A stretch of 64,000 nucleotides of DNA from Mesorhizobium sp. M2E.F.Ca.ET.219.01.1.1. GTDB lineage: Bacteria; Pseudomonadota; Alphaproteobacteria; Rhizobiales; Rhizobiaceae. Position 1 is the stretch's first letter. Every line of letters starts with the position of its first letter. The stretch lies in NCBI RefSeq assembly GCF_004016445.2, contig NZ_SADT02000005.1:372001-436000 (forward strand). Reading direction: 5' to 3'. Positions 7,811 through 15,070 of the stretch are shown here, piece after piece. Made by a program: the position numbers and the translations under genes. The notes below the pieces were generated by a model, which saw only the letters and a program-made list of their open reading frames with translations, was not told the origin of the DNA and did not search any database.

Positions 7811-9052
7811 ATGCGCGTGATCGTGTTGGGTGGCGGCGTGGTCGGCGTCACCACAGCTTACCAGCTGCAGAAGGACGGGCACGAGGTCGTCATCCTCGAG
7901 CGCCAGCAGCAGGTCGCCGCCGAGACCAGCTGGGGCAATGCCGGCATGATCGCGCCGGGGCATTCCTTCGTCTGGTCCTCGCCCAGGGCGCCGATGATCC
8001 TGCTGAAATCACTGGTGCTGAAGGACCAGGCGCTGCGCTTCAGGCTCTCGGCCGATCCGAGGCTCTACAGCTGGTCATGGCTGTTCCTGATGGAGTGCAC
8101 GGCCGAGAAGGCGAGGCGCAACACGCTGCTCAAGCATCGCCTCGCCGTCTATTCGCAATCGGTGCTGCAACAGGTAATCGCCGACGAGGCCATCGACTAC
8201 GACCGCAACGATCGTGGCATCCTCTATTTCTATCGCAGCCAGCACGCGCTCGACAAAGGCGTCGAGCATATGCGGCTGCTGGAATCCGATGGCCAGCTGA
8301 TCAAGGTGCTCGACCGCGACGCCATCGTCGCGCTCGACCCGTCGCTGGCCGCAGCCAGGGAAAAGATCGCCGGCGGCATCCATTGCCCGACCGACGAGAC
8401 CGGCGACCCGGCGAAATTCACCCGGGCGCTGGCCGCCAAGGTGGTCGAACGCGGCGGCGAGATCCTCACCGGCACGACCATCACCGGCATCGAGACATCC
8501 GGCGACGGCGTCGCGCAGGTGATGACGGACAAGGGGGCGGTCAAGGGCGACGCCTATGTGCTGGCGCTCGGCTCCTACAGCCCGCTGATCGCGAAGACGA
8601 TCGGGCTCAGCCTGCCCATCTATCCGATCAAGGGCTATTCGCTGACCATTCCGATCGGCAACCGGCCGGCGCCGCCGACCATCGCCGCGATCGACGAGCA
8701 CAATCTGGTCGCCGTCTCGCGCTTCGGCGACCGCCTGCGCGTCACCGCCACCGCGGAGTTCGCCGGCTACGACACCAGCCACAAGCCGGCCGATTTCGCC
8801 TTCATGAAGGGCGTGACCGAGGAGCTTTATCCCGAAGGCGCCGATTACGACCGCGCCGAGATGTGGGCGGGGTTGCGGCCCATGACGCCGAACAACCTGC
8901 CCGAATTCGGCCGGCGCCGCCCGCGGAACCTCTACCTCAACACCGGGCACGGCCATATCGGCTGGACCATGTCGCACGGCTCGGCCCGCATCACCGCCGA
9001 CCTCATCGCCGGCCGCAAGCCTTCTGTTTCCATGGAAGGCCTTTTGAACTGA
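7811..9052 (+). CDS. dadA: D-amino-acid dehydrogenase (DadA-type, FAD-dependent)
   Basis: The 413-residue flavoprotein starts with the FAD fingerprint VIVLGGGVVGVTTAYQL and carries the DadA-typical SWGNAGMIAPGHSF. It ends with the LRPMTPNNLPEFG and NTGHGHIGWTMS segments characteristic of the DAO/DadA family. It would oxidise D-amino acids to 2-oxo acids and ammonia, passing electrons to the membrane quinone pool. The start is ambiguous: GTG 7808 and ATG 7811 are adjacent; ATG 7811 fits better because GGAGG at 7802-7806 is then four bases away and family members begin MRVIVLGGG. The racemase-like gene follows 43 bp downstream, and the two may act in one pathway. Confidence 0.85.
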   Translation: MRVIVLGGGVVGVTTAYQLQKDGHEVVILERQQQVAAETSWGNAGMIAPGHSFVWSSPRAPMILLKSLVLKDQALRFRLSADPRLYSWSWLFLMECTAEKARRNTLLKHRLAVYSQSVLQQVIADEAIDYDRNDRGILYFYRSQHALDKGVEHMRLLESDGQLIKVLDRDAIVALDPSLAAAREKIAGGIHCPTDETGDPAKFTRALAAKVVERGGEILTGTTITGIETSGDGVAQVMTDKGAVKGDAYVLALGSYSPLIAKTIGLSLPIYPIKGYSLTIPIGNRPAPPTIAAIDEHNLVAVSRFGDRLRVTATAEFAGYDTSHKPADFAFMKGVTEELYPEGADYDRAEMWAGLRPMTPNNLPEFGRRRPRNLYLNTGHGHIGWTMSHGSARITADLIAGRKPSVSMEGLLN

Positions 9053-9095
9053 ACGTTCGGTCCGCGCGGGATCGACAACAAGAAAGGGAAAGCCC

Positions 9096-9899
9096 ATGTC
9101 CGTCAGCGCCGCTACCCGCCCTCAGTCGTCAGGACCGGTCGATTTGGGCGTGCTGCCGTCGCAGATCGATGGCGGCCTCGCCTCGCGCGCGGCGATCGGC
9201 CTGGCGATCCTCGCCACCGACCAGACGCTGGAGCACGAGTTCCGCGCGCTGGTGCGCATTCCTGGCGTCGCCTTCTACGAGGCGCGCCTCTTCAACGACA
9301 ACGACATCACGCCCGACACTTTGCGCGCCATCGGTCCGCACATCGCGCCCACCGTTGACCTCATCCTGCCCAGCATCCCGCTCGACGTCGTCGGCTTCGG
9401 CTGCACCTCGGCGACCATGACGCTCGGCGAGGAAGCCGTCTTCGCCGAGATCAGGAAGGTGCGGCCGGGCGTCGCCTGCACCACCCCGGTCACCGGCGCG
9501 CTCGCCGCTTTCAGGGCGCTGGGCGCGAAGGGCATCGGACTGCTGACGCCCTACGCGCCCGAGATCAACCAGGGCCTGGTGCGCTATTTCACCGGCCGCG
9601 GCCTCGACATCGCCGCCGTCGCCACCTTCGACCGCCGCGACGACCGCGAGGCCGCCCGCATCTCGCTCGCCTCGATCGAGGCGGCCGCCGAGCGTATGGC
9701 GCAAGTGCCCGGCGTCGATGCGATCTTCATCTCCTGCACCAGCCTGCGCGTCGCGGAAGCCGTGGCGGAGCTGGAGCAGCGCATCGGCATCCCCGTCACC
9801 TCGTCCAACCACGCCATGGCCTGGCACTGCCTGCGCCTCGCCGGCATCGACGACGTGGTGCCGGCGGGTGGCAGGCTGTTCGCGCTGCCGGCAGATTGA
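9096..9899 (+). CDS. Aspartate/glutamate racemase superfamily protein (maleate isomerase / EutA-like)
   Basis: This 267-residue protein has the two catalytic cysteines of the Asp/Glu/hydantoin racemase and arylmalonate decarboxylase superfamily, Cys103 in GFGCTSATM and Cys214 in ISCTSLR, each on a pseudo-symmetric half. The GFGCTSATM form is closest to maleate isomerase and the ectoine-degradation protein EutA. It follows dadA closely on the same strand, so a role in interconverting or degrading a D- or beta-configured amino or dicarboxylic acid is a fair inference. The substrate cannot be deduced. No ectoine catabolic genes are adjacent, which argues mildly against EutA. Confidence 0.7.
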   Translation: MSVSAATRPQSSGPVDLGVLPSQIDGGLASRAAIGLAILATDQTLEHEFRALVRIPGVAFYEARLFNDNDITPDTLRAIGPHIAPTVDLILPSIPLDVVGFGCTSATMTLGEEAVFAEIRKVRPGVACTTPVTGALAAFRALGAKGIGLLTPYAPEINQGLVRYFTGRGLDIAAVATFDRRDDREAARISLASIEAAAERMAQVPGVDAIFISCTSLRVAEAVAELEQRIGIPVTSSNHAMAWHCLRLAGIDDVVPAGGRLFALPAD

Positions 9900-9956
9900 T
9901 CGGTGGAGCGGACTTTCAGGGGATCGGAAGCGCATCCAGCGGGTAATCGCAAAGGG

Positions 9957-10113
9957 CGCTCCCCTCTCCGTCTCGGCTTCGCCGAGCCACCTCTCCCCGC
10001 CTCTGGCGGGGCGAGGAACCCAAGCTTGCGAAGGCGCCGCCTCGGCGATTGGCGTTTCCTCGCCCCCACAAAGTGGGGGAGAGGTGTCCGCGAAGCGGAC
10101 GGAGAGGGGCTGG
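9957..10113. repeat. Family B palindromic intergenic repeat (B1)
   Basis: The arms CCCCTCTCCGTCTCGGCTTCG near 9961 and GCGGACGGAGAGGGG near 10095 face each other, with inner arms CACCTCTCCCCGCC and GTGGGGGAGAGGTG. Related copies are at 45209-45402 and 48637-48806. It lies in the 323-bp gap after the racemase-like gene; the rest of the gap holds nothing recognisable. Confidence 0.75.
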
Positions 10114-10222
10114 CACTACCCTCTGCCATTACCGCAGATCGCCCCCCGTTAACGGAATCGGAAGGAGATGTTTAACGCTTCGTCTCTATGTCCCGCCTCG
10201 GGGAGGCGCAGACAGAGCGAGC

Positions 10223-10405
10223 ATGATGAACGACAGCCCCGAAAAGCGAAATGAATGGCGTGCCATCTTCTACGTGCAGGCCCGCGTCGCCATCCTGTTT
10301 GTGCCGGTCGTGCTCAGCCTGCTGCTCATCGGCATCTTCGCCGGCAATGAGCGCAAATCCGTGCCCGACGCCGTCGATCCGACCGTGACGAGCTCGGTGC
10401 GCTGA
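10223..10405 (+). CDS. Small single-pass membrane protein, unknown function
   Basis: The predicted 60-residue protein has a charged N-terminus (MMNDSPEKRNEWR), one hydrophobic segment at about residues 17-40 (VAILFVPVVLSLLLIGIFAG) and a short polar tail. It is therefore probably a single-pass inner-membrane protein with its tail in the periplasm. I do not recognise a family. The reading frame extends upstream to 10049, but that part overlaps repeat B1, so the start is placed at ATG 10223. It stands alone and is followed directly by a hairpin repeat that may terminate it. Confidence 0.5.
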   Translation: MMNDSPEKRNEWRAIFYVQARVAILFVPVVLSLLLIGIFAGNERKSVPDAVDPTVTSSVR

Positions 10406-10407
10406 TT

Positions 10408-10510
10408 AGAGCAATTCCAGGAAAAGTGTGAGCGGTTTTCCGTCCGGAATTGCGCAAAAACAAGGGACAGAGTGGTTCGCCGTTTCCGTGAAACGGTGAA
10501 ACGCTCTAGA
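10408..10510. repeat. Family D hairpin repeat (D1)
   Basis: CAATTCC-A-GGAAAA pairs with TTTTCC-GTCC-GGAATTG to form a long hairpin at about 10412-10452. The whole unit is bounded by the inverted ends TAGAGC (10407) and GCTCTA (10503). A second copy of the hairpin lies at 25626-25683. It lies between convergent genes and could serve as a two-way terminator. Confidence 0.7.
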
Positions 10511-10530
10511 CGCCGCCCGGACGGCTGGAC

Positions 10531-10836
10531 TCAGACAAACTTCGGGATCGGCCCGTTCTGCGGCGTCGTATCGCCCTCGAGGTCGACAAAAACCTCGTCG
10601 ACGAAGCACCAGGCCCAGCCTTCCGGCGGGTCGTAGCCTTCGATGATCGGATGCTGCGTGGCGTGGAAATGCTTTGTCGCGTGGCGATTGGGCGAGTCGT
10701 CGCAGCAGCCGACATGGCCGCAGGTGCGACAGAGCCTCAGATGCACCCACCAGGAGCCGCTCTTCAGGCATTCCTCGCAGCCCAGCGCGCTCGGCGTGAC
10801 CTTTTTGATGTCCCTGGTGTGCCTGCATTCGTCCAT
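10531..10836 (-). CDS. UBP-type zinc finger domain protein
   Basis: The 101-residue protein is a single ZnF-UBP domain. The metal ligands are in order CRHTRDI, GCEECLKSG, LCRTCGHVGCCDDSPNRHATKHFHATQH. In eukaryotes this fold binds the free C-terminus of ubiquitin; bacterial versions are common in Actinobacteria and Proteobacteria and have no settled role. The open frame extends upstream into the neighbouring gene, but ATG 10836 starts right at the domain, so it is chosen. It lies 26 bp downstream of the cNMP-binding flavoprotein gene on the same strand, and the pair is probably cotranscribed. Confidence 0.75.
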   Translation of the reverse strand: MDECRHTRDIKKVTPSALGCEECLKSGSWWVHLRLCRTCGHVGCCDDSPNRHATKHFHATQHPIIEGYDPPEGWAWCFVDEVFVDLEGDTTPQNGPIPKFV

Positions 10837-10862
10837 CGCTGGGTCCTCGCCGGTTCGCTGAT

Positions 10863-12536
10863 CTATTCGTTTACGGCGGCGCCGGCGCCGTTCCGCGCCA
10901 GATAGGCATGCAATGCCGCGACCACCTGCGCGCCCTCGCCGACGGCGGCCGCGACCCGCTTGGTCGAGCCGCACCGCACGTCGCCGATGGCGAAGACACC
11001 GCCGCGGCTCGTTTCCATCAGCCCGTGACCCGGCGTCGTGTCCGGCCCGGTGCGCACGAAACCCTTGGCATCCAGCGCCACATTGCAATTCGCCAGCCAG
11101 TCGGTGTTCGGATCGGCGCCGATGAACAGGAAGAGGTGCTGGATGGCGCGGGTCGTCTCCTCGCCGGTCGCCCGGTTGCGCCAGCGCAATTGCTCGAGAT
11201 TGCCGTCATGGCCCTCCAGCGCCACGACTTCGGTCCCGGTCAGCACCTCGATGTTCGGCTGCGCGGCGATGCGCTCGACCAGATAGCGCGACATGGTGGC
11301 GTCGAGACCGCGCCGCGCCAGGAGCGTCACCTTGCGTACCTGGCTCGCCAGATAGACGGCCGCCTGTCCGGCCGAATTGCCGGCACCGACCAGCGCCACC
11401 TCCTGGTCCTGGCAAAGCCTCGCCTCGATCGGCGAGGCCCAATAATGCACCGAAGTGCCCTCGAACTGCGCCAGATTGGCGATGTCGAGGCGGCGGTAGC
11501 GCGCGCCGCTGGCGATCACCACCGCGCGTGAACGCACGCTCTCGCCATCGCCGATGGCAAGCCTGTAGCGTGCGCCGTCGTCGGCGTCGTCCAGCAGCTT
11601 CGCCTCGTCGGGTATGACCATCTCGACGCCGAACTTCTGCGCCTGGTTGTAGGCGCGCGCCATCAGCGCCATGCCGGTGATGCCGGTCGGGAAGCCGAGA
11701 TAGTTTTCGATGCGGGCCGAGGCGCCCGCCTGCCCGCCGAAGGCGCGGCAGTCGAGCACGATCGTCGACAGGCCTTCCGAGGCGGCATAGACCGCCGCTG
11801 CCAGCCCCGCCGGTCCGGCGCCGACGATCGCCACGTCATAGACCTTGTCGGCATCGATAGGCCGCAGCAGGCCGACACAGCGGGCAAGCTCGTTCTCGCC
11901 CGGATTGTGCATCAGCTTGCCGTTCGGGCAGAGCACGATCGGCAGATGGTGCGGATCGACATGGAAGCGCTCGATTAGCGTTTTCGCGCAAGGGTCGGTG
12001 TCGGAATCGAGCGCCCGGTGCGGCAACCCGCTGCGCCGCAGAAAACCCTGCAGCCGCAGCACGTCGCCATTGCCCGGAGGGCCGATGACGACCGGCCCGC
12101 TGGCGCCGCTTTCGAGCAGGCCGACGCGACGCAGGATCAGCGCCCGCATGACGCGCTCGCCGAGATTGGCCTCCTGCACCATCAGGTCGCGCAGCCGCTG
12201 CGAGGGGATGACGATCGCCTCGACCGGCTCGACCGCCTCGGCATTGACCAGCGACGGCCGGTTCGACAGCTGCGCCAGCTCGCCGATGAAATTGCCGGCG
12301 CCATGGGTGACGATCGCGTCGCGTTGGCCAAGCCCGTCGGCCTGGGTGATGTCGACCTTGCCCGACAGGATGAGGATCACGCCCGGCGAAACCGCGCCGG
12401 CCGTCACGATATGATCGCCGGCGGCATAGGAGCGTGCCTCGCCGAAACGGCGCATGCGCTCGATGTCCGCATCGGTGAGGATCGGGAACATCTGGTCGCG
12501 GCGGGCGGCGATGGTCGGACTGACGGAAGGGGCCAT
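10863..12536 (-). CDS. Thioredoxin-reductase-like flavoprotein with N-terminal cyclic-nucleotide-binding domain
   Basis: The 557-residue protein has three parts. Residues ~20-130 are a cNMP-binding (CRP-like sensor) fold containing GNFIGELAQLS. Residues ~145-225 look like a thioredoxin/glutaredoxin-like domain. The rest is an FAD/NAD(P) reductase starting at VYDVAIVGAGPAGLAAAVYA and ending with VFAIGDVRCGSTKRVAAAVGEG. In true thioredoxin reductase a redox CxxC (usually CATC) follows the FAD domain; here the equivalent place reads VHYWASPIEARLC, so that disulfide is missing. Oxidoreductase activity must use another mechanism or another Cys. It is probably translated with the downstream UBP zinc finger gene. 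Partner and ligand are unknown. Confidence 0.75.
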   Translation of the reverse strand: MAPSVSPTIAARRDQMFPILTDADIERMRRFGEARSYAAGDHIVTAGAVSPGVILILSGKVDITQADGLGQRDAIVTHGAGNFIGELAQLSNRPSLVNAEAVEPVEAIVIPSQRLRDLMVQEANLGERVMRALILRRVGLLESGASGPVVIGPPGNGDVLRLQGFLRRSGLPHRALDSDTDPCAKTLIERFHVDPHHLPIVLCPNGKLMHNPGENELARCVGLLRPIDADKVYDVAIVGAGPAGLAAAVYAASEGLSTIVLDCRAFGGQAGASARIENYLGFPTGITGMALMARAYNQAQKFGVEMVIPDEAKLLDDADDGARYRLAIGDGESVRSRAVVIASGARYRRLDIANLAQFEGTSVHYWASPIEARLCQDQEVALVGAGNSAGQAAVYLASQVRKVTLLARRGLDATMSRYLVERIAAQPNIEVLTGTEVVALEGHDGNLEQLRWRNRATGEETTRAIQHLFLFIGADPNTDWLANCNVALDAKGFVRTGPDTTPGHGLMETSRGGVFAIGDVRCGSTKRVAAAVGEGAQVVAALHAYLARNGAGAAVNE

Positions 12537-12635
12537 GGCGCGACCGTAGCGTCATGGCCGCCGGGTTTGAAGTGGTTTGTTGGAGGACTGGCCGGAAGGG
12601 GAGGTGCCGGCGCCGCTTCGTCGGTCGAATGGCCC

Positions 12636-13142
12636 CTACCTGATCGCCTCACGCAGATCGGTGAGAGAGATCACCAGCGTCATGGGATCGAGGGGCGACG
12701 GGTCGAATCCTAGCGCCGTGTAATAGCTTCGCGCTTCATCGGAGACGGCGTGGGCCAGGATGCCGCGGATGCCGAGCGAGCCTGCGGCATTCATCACTCT
12801 GCGTGCTGCATCCTGGACGAGCACCCTGCCGATTCCCTGCCGCTGACAGGACGTGTCGATTGCGAGACGGGCAAGAATCGCCACCGGAATCGGATCGGGC
12901 ATGGTGCGCCGGGACCGGCCCGGCACGTGACTGGCAATGGCGCCGCCCGAAGCGAGCGCGTAATAGGCGACAACCTTGTCGTCCTCGCAGGCCACGAAGG
13001 TGCGTGTCGCGCCACTGTCCTGGTTGGCGAGCGCCCGGCGTTTGACCCAGTCATCCGACGCCGCAACACCGGATGAAAAAGACGAGAGATCGTGGCCACG
13101 ATCCAGCGGTACCGGCGCCTGCAGCGTCACTTGGTTTCCCAA
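12636..13142 (-). CDS. GNAT acetyltransferase toxin of a TacAT-type toxin-antitoxin pair
   Basis: The 168-residue GNAT protein shows the acetyl-CoA loop in AIDTSCQRQGIGRVLVQDA and the C-terminal YYTALGFDPSPLDPMTLVI. This ending is typical of GNAT toxins such as TacT and AtaT, which acetylate aminoacyl-tRNA and block translation. Its start overlaps the end of the DUF1778 antitoxin gene by 16 bases, the usual arrangement. It acts in the cytoplasm and would be neutralised by the antitoxin. The function is inferred from family and operon structure. Confidence 0.82.
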   Translation of the reverse strand: MGNQVTLQAPVPLDRGHDLSSFSSGVAASDDWVKRRALANQDSGATRTFVACEDDKVVAYYALASGGAIASHVPGRSRRTMPDPIPVAILARLAIDTSCQRQGIGRVLVQDAARRVMNAAGSLGIRGILAHAVSDEARSYYTALGFDPSPLDPMTLVISLTDLREAIR

Positions 13143-13417
13143 GGCAGCGGCGCGTTCATCAGTTTGGACAGTCGCTCGTTCGACTTGGCCGGCGCATCGA
13201 GCAGGACAAGGAACTCCGCATAAGCCTCCGGCGAAGCCTTGATAAGCGTGCGCTCGAGCAGCGTGTCCTCAGCCATGCGCCGGGCGGCGTCGAGGATGAA
13301 ATCCGTTCGGGTCATGCCGAGCGTCCGCGCGGCCTCGTCGATCAGGCCGCGCTCTTCGGGCCTGATGCGCATGTTCAGCGTGCTTCTCTTCGAGGCGTCC
13401 GGCGATTCGTGCTTCAT
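13127..13417 (-). CDS. DUF1778 ribbon-helix-helix antitoxin
   Basis: The 96-residue protein has an N-terminal ribbon-helix-helix region (TLNMRIRPEERGLIDEAAR) and the DUF1778 continuation TRTDFILDAARRMAEDTLL, followed by a C-terminal tail that in this family wraps the GNAT toxin. It would neutralise the overlapping acetyltransferase and repress the operon. A 15-bp palindrome (AATGAC-ATT-GTCATT, 13439-13453) 22 bp upstream of the start is a good candidate for its binding site. Confidence 0.82.
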   Translation of the reverse strand: MKHESPDASKRSTLNMRIRPEERGLIDEAARTLGMTRTDFILDAARRMAEDTLLERTLIKASPEAYAEFLVLLDAPAKSNERLSKLMNAPLPWETK

Positions 13418-13438
13418 TGTGCAAGAGTAGTATCTTGT

Positions 13439-13453
13439 AATGACATTGTCATT
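13439..13453. promoter_or_regulatory. Probable operator of the GNAT/DUF1778 operon
   Basis: AATGAC and GTCATT form a perfect inverted repeat around ATT, placed just upstream of the antitoxin gene. Ribbon-helix-helix antitoxins commonly autoregulate through such sites. Binding is inferred, not shown. Confidence 0.5.
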
Positions 13454-13784
13454 ATAATGAAATCAGGTTTTGTTCGCATAAAAATCAATGCAGATGATAA
13501 AAAAGGTTTCTTTCGAACGGTATAGACGGGAGTCGGGCGTATGGCAAACCGCGGGCACCAGTCAACTGCCTCATTTTGCACATAAATGCATTCCAACACG
13601 ATATCTCCCAAGTCGTATATTAGAGATAGCTTTATAACGATATCCTGTTATTACCGGAAGAGTCGACAAAGAATATTACAGATATAGCTGCAATAACAGA
13701 ATCTTAACTGTTTCGATTAAGGTCTTCAAAATCGTTTCTGTATAGTTTGAGCCGGTCACCAACGGGCAACGAGGAAATCGTACA
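13454..13784. other. AT-rich intergenic region upstream of Flp pilin gene
   Basis: This gap is far more AT-rich than its surroundings and has no reading frame with rhizobial codon bias. It must carry the pilin promoter. No repeat of families A-D is present. Confidence 0.4.
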
Positions 13785-13976
13785 ATGCTCAAACTGATTA
13801 AGCGGTTCAAGAATGACGAATCCGGCGCCACGGCGATCGAGTACGGCCTGATCGCGGCGCTGATCGCGTTGGCAATCATGGTCGGCGCCAGCTCGCTCGG
13901 CGGGGCGTTGAACGCCAAGTTCAAGCTAGTCGCAGACTGCGTCAAGGACCCCAAAGCTTCTGGATGTCCGACATAA
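13785..13976 (+). CDS. Flp/Fap-type (type IVb) pilin
   Basis: The 63-residue protein is a short Flp pilin. A basic leader (MLKLIKRFKNDESG) precedes the prepilin peptidase site, with cleavage after Gly14 and Glu at position 5 of the mature protein (ATAIEYGLIAALIALAIM). A hydrophobic helix and a small C-terminal part with two cysteines follow. It would be processed by TadV/CpaA and assembled into Flp pili for surface attachment. No tad/cpa machinery genes are nearby, so this copy depends on a locus elsewhere. A strong terminator follows at 14009. Confidence 0.9.
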   Translation: MLKLIKRFKNDESGATAIEYGLIAALIALAIMVGASSLGGALNAKFKLVADCVKDPKASGCPT

Positions 13977-14008
13977 TTTCTGTCCACGTGCTACGGCACG
14001 GCTTCGGG

Positions 14009-14036
14009 GGCCGCCTTTGGGCGGCCTCTCCTTTTT
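14009..14036 (+). terminator. Rho-independent terminator after pilin gene
   Basis: GGCCGCC and GGCGGCC form a 7-bp stem around a short loop (14009-14026), followed within a few bases by CTTTTT. It lies 33 bp after the pilin stop codon. Confidence 0.75.
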
Positions 14037-14124
14037 GTGGCGCCGGAAAGCAGCGACACGGCGGCGTTAGCCCTCGGCAAGGAGGATAGAACCGCAAACC
14101 TTCTCGATTGGCGTTGCGGATACT

Positions 14125-14178
14125 CTTCGCTCTTGGAACTACGGGATGGCCTGCCATCCGAGGCTCGAAGAGCGAAGG
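14125..14178. repeat. Palindromic hairpin next to tRNA-Leu
   Basis: CTTCGCTCTT at 14125 pairs with AAGAGCGAAG at 14169, with an inner palindrome CGGGATGGC/GCCATCCG around 14151. It sits immediately 3' of the tRNA on the minus strand and may end its transcript; it may also be another dispersed repeat type. Confidence 0.5.
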
Positions 14179-14179
14179 A

Positions 14180-14264
14180 TGGTGCCCAGAAGAGGACTCG
14201 AACCTCCACTCCTTGCGGAACACGGACCTGAACCGTGCGCGTCTACCAATTCCGCCATCTGGGC
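14180..14264 (-). tRNA. tRNA-Leu (anticodon CAG)
   Basis: The 85-nt gene reads GCCCAGATGGCGGAATTGG at its 5' end, has an anticodon stem CACGG/CCGTG with loop TTCAGGT (anticodon CAG), a long variable arm, the T-loop GGTTCGAGTCC, and ends GGGCA followed by an encoded CCA. The long variable arm and acceptor pairing GCCCAGA/TCTGGGC fit tRNA-Leu. Confidence 0.96.
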
Positions 14265-14332
14265 TGGTGGGCGCTCATGTAAGCGGGCAAACGATGTGTG
14301 TCAACGCGCTTTTTTCACCAGCGTTGGCGCTG

Positions 14333-14417
14333 CCCCTCATTGCCCTGCCGGGCATTTCTCCCCGTTCACGGGGAGAAAGGGCTAGTCGCCGCGTCGGCGC
14401 CCTTCTTGCTGCGCCTC
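14333..14417. repeat. Family C repeat, half copy (C5)
   Basis: GCCCTGCCGGGCATTTCTCC and the hairpin CTCCCCGTTCACGGGGAG are shared with the copy at 19007-19190. Only one half of the usual two-armed unit is present. Confidence 0.6.
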
Positions 14418-15036
14418 ACCCCTCCAGCACTTCTTTCTTCGCCACGGTGGAATCGGCGTTGAGCTTGTAGATCACCGGCACGCCGGTGCCGAGCTCGAGC
14501 TTGACGATCTCCTCGCCGCTCTTGCCGTCCAGCGCCATGATCAGCGCGCGCAGCGAATTGCCGTGGGCGGCGACCAGCACCGTCTCGCCGCGCAGCACAT
14601 GCGGCTGCACCTCATGCAGGTAATAGGGCCACACGCGCGCGCCGGTGTCCTTCAGACTCTCGCCGCCGGGCGGGGCGATGTCGTAGGAACGGCGCCAGAT
14701 ATGCACCTGCTCCTCGCCCCATTTCTTGCGCGCGTCGTCCTTGTTGAGGCCGGAGAGATCGCCATAGTCGCGCTCGTTGAGCGCCTGGTCGCGGATGGTC
14801 TTGAGATCGCTCTGGCCGACCACGTCGAGGATGTGCTGGCAGGTCTTTTGCGCCCGCTTCAGGGCCGACGTGTAGGCGATGTCGAATTTTAGGCCGCGCG
14901 CCTTGAGCTTTTCGCCGGCCGCAAGCGCTTCCGCATTGCCCTGGTCGGTCAGGTCGACATCGCGCCAGCCGGTGAACAGGTTCTTCAGGTTCCATTCGCT
15001 CTGGCCGTGGCGCACGAGCACGAGAGTTCCCGACAT
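14416..15036 (-). CDS. gpmA: 2,3-bisphosphoglycerate-dependent phosphoglycerate mutase
   Basis: The 206-residue cytosolic enzyme interconverts 3- and 2-phosphoglycerate in glycolysis and gluconeogenesis. It has the phosphohistidine motif LVRHGQSEWNLKNLFTGW (His9), the segment ALNERDYGDLSGLNKDD, and the second histidine in LVAAHGNSLRAL. The length fits the short alphaproteobacterial GpmA type. It lies 34 bp downstream of dapB on the same strand, probably as the last gene of that operon. Confidence 0.93.
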   Translation of the reverse strand: MSGTLVLVRHGQSEWNLKNLFTGWRDVDLTDQGNAEALAAGEKLKARGLKFDIAYTSALKRAQKTCQHILDVVGQSDLKTIRDQALNERDYGDLSGLNKDDARKKWGEEQVHIWRRSYDIAPPGGESLKDTGARVWPYYLHEVQPHVLRGETVLVAAHGNSLRALIMALDGKSGEEIVKLELGTGVPVIYKLNADSTVAKKEVLEG

Positions 15037-15070
15037 GTTTGCTCCTTTGGAATTTTATGGAAGAGACGCC

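Noticed and set aside
14180..14264. tRNA-Leu as an integration site of a genomic island
   Set aside because: No integrase gene and no repeated tRNA 3' end were seen on either side in this window.
14416..14995. Alternative frames inside gpmA
   Set aside because: They lack phosphoglycerate mutase motifs and overlap the intact gpmA.
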